Origin: Saccharomycopsis phalli
Taxonomy: Eukaryota; Ascomycota; Saccharomycetes; Ascoideales; Saccharomycopsidaceae
DNA: 64,000 nt
NCBI GenBank assembly: GCA_020342235.1
Contig: CP073212.1
Location: 2,046,001 to 2,110,000, forward strand
Direction: 5' to 3'
Both the position numbers and the translations under genes were made by a program. This document shows, in pieces, positions 61,525 through 64,000 of this stretch; position 1 is the first letter of the stretch; every line of letters starts with the position of its first letter. The notes under the pieces are model-generated. The model saw nothing but the letters and a program-made list of their open reading frames with translations, did not search any database and had not been told where the DNA came from.

Positions 61525-64000
61525 TTTGGAAAGTCTTTCTTTAGCTGACATCTTTGATAAACTGTTTGTATTAACTTATTTATCTTATAGGTAAACTACT
61601 TACTTATTGTGGGCACATTGCCTCTTATTTATAGTCCTCTTATAAGCTACGGCGTGTCGTAATGCCGCTTAACTAATGCCATTTAGCTACGGCGTATTGT
61701 AATGCCGTTTAGCTAATGCCGTTTAACCAATGCCGATAGCTAATGCCGTCTCGGATTTTAATCATCACAACACCCTCCCATAATTAAAATTTCCTCATAC
61801 CACTCAGCATCCGAAGTTTTTGAAATTGCTCTCTTGATAATCCCTTGGTAAGCATATCAGCTAGCATCTTGTCAGTAGTTAGGTGTCGTAGTTCAATGTT
61901 GCCATTTTTCACATGATGCCTGATAAAGTGATGCTTGATATCAATATGTTTAGTTCGATCATGTGACACTGGGTTTTTAGCAATATTAACGCAGCTCACA
62001 TTGTCATCATGAACTATCAATTTTGCCAAGGGGATACCAAGTTCTGCAAACACCTGCTGTAACCATAGAGCATCTTTAATACCGTCAGTTAATGCCATGT
62101 ATTCGGCTTCTGCTGTCGACAAAGCAATAGTCGACTGTTTTCTAGATCTCCAAGTAATAGCACCACCGCTATACCTAAACATGAAACCAGTAGTTGACTT
62201 TCTTTCCGTCTTATCAGTAGCCCAGTCAGCATCACAATATCCCAAAAGATAATTCCCATGATCCTTTCTGGAATAAACAATTTTCATATCCTCTGTTGCC
62301 TTCAAATATCTAAGAACACGCTTCGCAGCAACCCAATGCTTTTCCTTTGGAGATTGTAAATATCTTGATAACACACCAACAATATAAGCAATATCAAACC
62401 GGACCGTATTAACAGCAAAAAGTAATTTACCAACCAAGGATCGATACATTGTGGCATCCCAGTCCTTTGAGTCATCAGTTATAGTTAGATCCTGATTAGG
62501 ATCCGCTGGTGTGTAGATAGGATTGCAATCTACCATCTGATACTCCTTTAGCATCAGGTGAACATAATCATGAAGAGAAAGCAGTATTGAGGCCTTATCT
62601 TGACTAATGTTCATTCCAAGAAACTTGCTAGCAACTCCTAGGTTTTTCATCTTAAAGTGCAGCATCAATTGAGCTTTAACCTTATCAATTTCAGTCTGAT
62701 TATTTCCAGCAATGAGAAGATCGTCGACATAAAGTGCGACCATAATAAACAAATTCCCATTTTTCTTAGAATACAAACAATACTCCGCAGAGTTTTGCTT
62801 AAAACCAATCACATGTAACACTTCATTGATTTTGTCATTCCAAACCATTGGAGCTTGCTTCAAACCATAAATCGACTTATTAAGCTTAAGAACATGATCT
62901 TCTTTTCCTTTGACCACAAAACCTTCAGGTTGAATCATGTAAAGGTCTTCCCTTAAATCACCATTGAGAAAAGCCGTTTTCACATCCATCTGATGAATAG
63001 TAAGTCTATATCTTGCAGCAATGGACAACATGATTCGAATAGAAGCATACCTAATGACAGGCGCAAAAGTTTCCACATAATCAAGCCCTTTAATCTGAGT
63101 AAAACCTCTAGCCACAAGTCGTGCCTTGTGTTGACCATCACTCTTAATTGTAAAAAACCAACGGCAAGTGATAGGTCGACGACCTTGCTTAGGTGGAACT
63201 AACAGAAAAGTCTGATTCTCATAGTGGGCTTCCATTTCCTTTTGAATAGCGTCTTTCCATAAGTAAGCATCATCAGAAGTAACAGCTTGATCAAATGTCA
63301 TAGGTACATTCTCAAGAGAATGTTTAGCAGCCATAAAACAAGTAGCAGGATAATTCACACCATTCGTATTCATTTCGGATTCATCTGTATCATCTGAGAG
63401 TGGCGTCTTAACGGATGTCAGGACACCATCATTAGAAGAACCATTTGTGACAATATCAGAGACACGAGGCTTCTTATCCCTCCCTGAAGACGAACGGTGG
63501 GTAGTAGGATCATGTTCATCAGAACTAAGCGGACCAGGAAAAAGGGGCTTAGGTTGGGAGCCTTTGTGACGGATAAGACGCTTTTGCGGCAAAGCAGAAG
63601 GTGGAGGCGGAGGCGGAGGAGGAGGACCAGCTGAAGTAGATACATCTTCCAGATATCTGAGGTCAGAATCCGGGATTTTAGTACGTGAAATCTTCAGCTT
63701 TCCGTAGTACTTATAGATGATCTCATTTTGGGGTGTCCTTGGAAGATTATCAAAAGTAGTCGGAGGTATATCACCACAAAACGGGTTATAGTTGGGATCA
63801 TAGCGCTTAACCCTTGGATATGGGATAGGCCGCTTGTCTGACGGAGACCGATCATACTTGAAGAGATTGTGAGATGAACTGGAGTTCTTATAATCAATGG
63901 GATTGGTATAAGGAACTTCTTGTGCTTGAGGAGTAGCAGGACGAGACAGTGATGTTTGTTGGGCAACATGATTGTCCAGCGACAGTGAAGCATCAGACTC
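61517..64000 (-). mobile_element. copia-A element, cut by window end (duplicate)
   Basis: Counterpart of 31734 onward: 3' LTR 61517-61772, then RNase H, reverse transcriptase and part of the linker on the minus strand, with the CRWFFTIK allele mark. The 5' part lies beyond the window. No break in the visible part. Confidence 0.93.

Larger units (their letters stand above)
46513..64000 (+). repeat. large tandem duplication, second copy (to window end)
   Basis: Head-to-tail counterpart of 16687-34217. Every inner junction is preserved: LTR-copia-B, copia-B-gypsy-E LTR, tRNA-Ala, nested copia-A with AATAC duplication, copia-C LTR with solo LTR, and copia-C gag. Only a few differences were seen, including one 41-bp LTR repeat unit fewer near 54.4 kb. 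Confidence 0.9.

Overview
The window is a 64-kb stack of nested LTR retrotransposons from a fungal, most likely budding-yeast, chromosome. I found no host protein-coding gene. The only host genes are tRNAs: tRNA-Thr(AGT), tRNA-Gln(TTG) with a 12-nt intron, and two copies of tRNA-Ala(AGC). Pol III terminators, Ty1/copia and Ty3/gypsy elements with 5-bp target duplications, and an initiator-Met-type primer site support a fungus. Comparing families copia-A and copia-B codon by codon, CTG repeatedly falls where the relative has Ser (TCT), Thr, Asn or another hydrophilic residue. This suggests a CUG-Ser yeast; residues named below use the standard code. Element names are mine.

Families. copia-A is a 5.5-kb element with one 1661-codon gag-pol frame whose ATG lies inside the 5' LTR. 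Its LTRs begin TGTTGTGATGATTAAAATCC (or close variants) and end ACAACA, with variable U3 tandem repeats; A' and A'' are LTR subtypes. copia-B is a relative with a CCHC zinc knuckle and the same start-in-LTR layout. copia-C is a more distant copia element found only in pieces. gypsy-E is a Ty3/gypsy element whose LTRs sit 13-14 nt upstream of tRNA genes.

Layout. 0-2.6 kb: copia-C LTR pieces around tRNA-Thr, then the copia-C pol end. 2.6-7.3 kb: rearranged copia-A on the minus strand. 7.3-10.3 kb: gypsy-E facing away from tRNA-Gln. 10.4-15.6 kb: copia-B with an inserted solo LTR. 15.6-20.5 kb: an inverted counterpart of the 2.6-7.3 kb element. 20.5-23.6 kb: the 5' part of a second copia-B. 23.6-24.1 kb: solo gypsy-E LTR and tRNA-Ala. 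24.4-30.0 kb: copia-A inside a copia-B LTR. 30.1-31.7 kb: copia-C LTR and gag-protease. 31.7-37.2 kb: a whole-looking copia-A (minus). 37.2-39.4 kb: copia-C integrase. 39.4-50.3 kb: two whole-looking copia-A elements (plus) sharing an LTR. From about 46.5 kb to the window end the block starting at about 16.7 kb is repeated head to tail with an offset near 29.8 kb.

The stack appears to have been built by repeated insertion near tRNA genes and then by recombination between copia-A copies: inversion, inverted duplication, tandem duplication and solo-LTR formation. I found no new gene system. The notable points are the recombination architecture, the tRNA-proximal gypsy-E insertions, the coding LTR/primer-site junction shared by two families, and the codon-reassignment signal. 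An assembly artefact must be excluded for the long inverted and tandem repeats.
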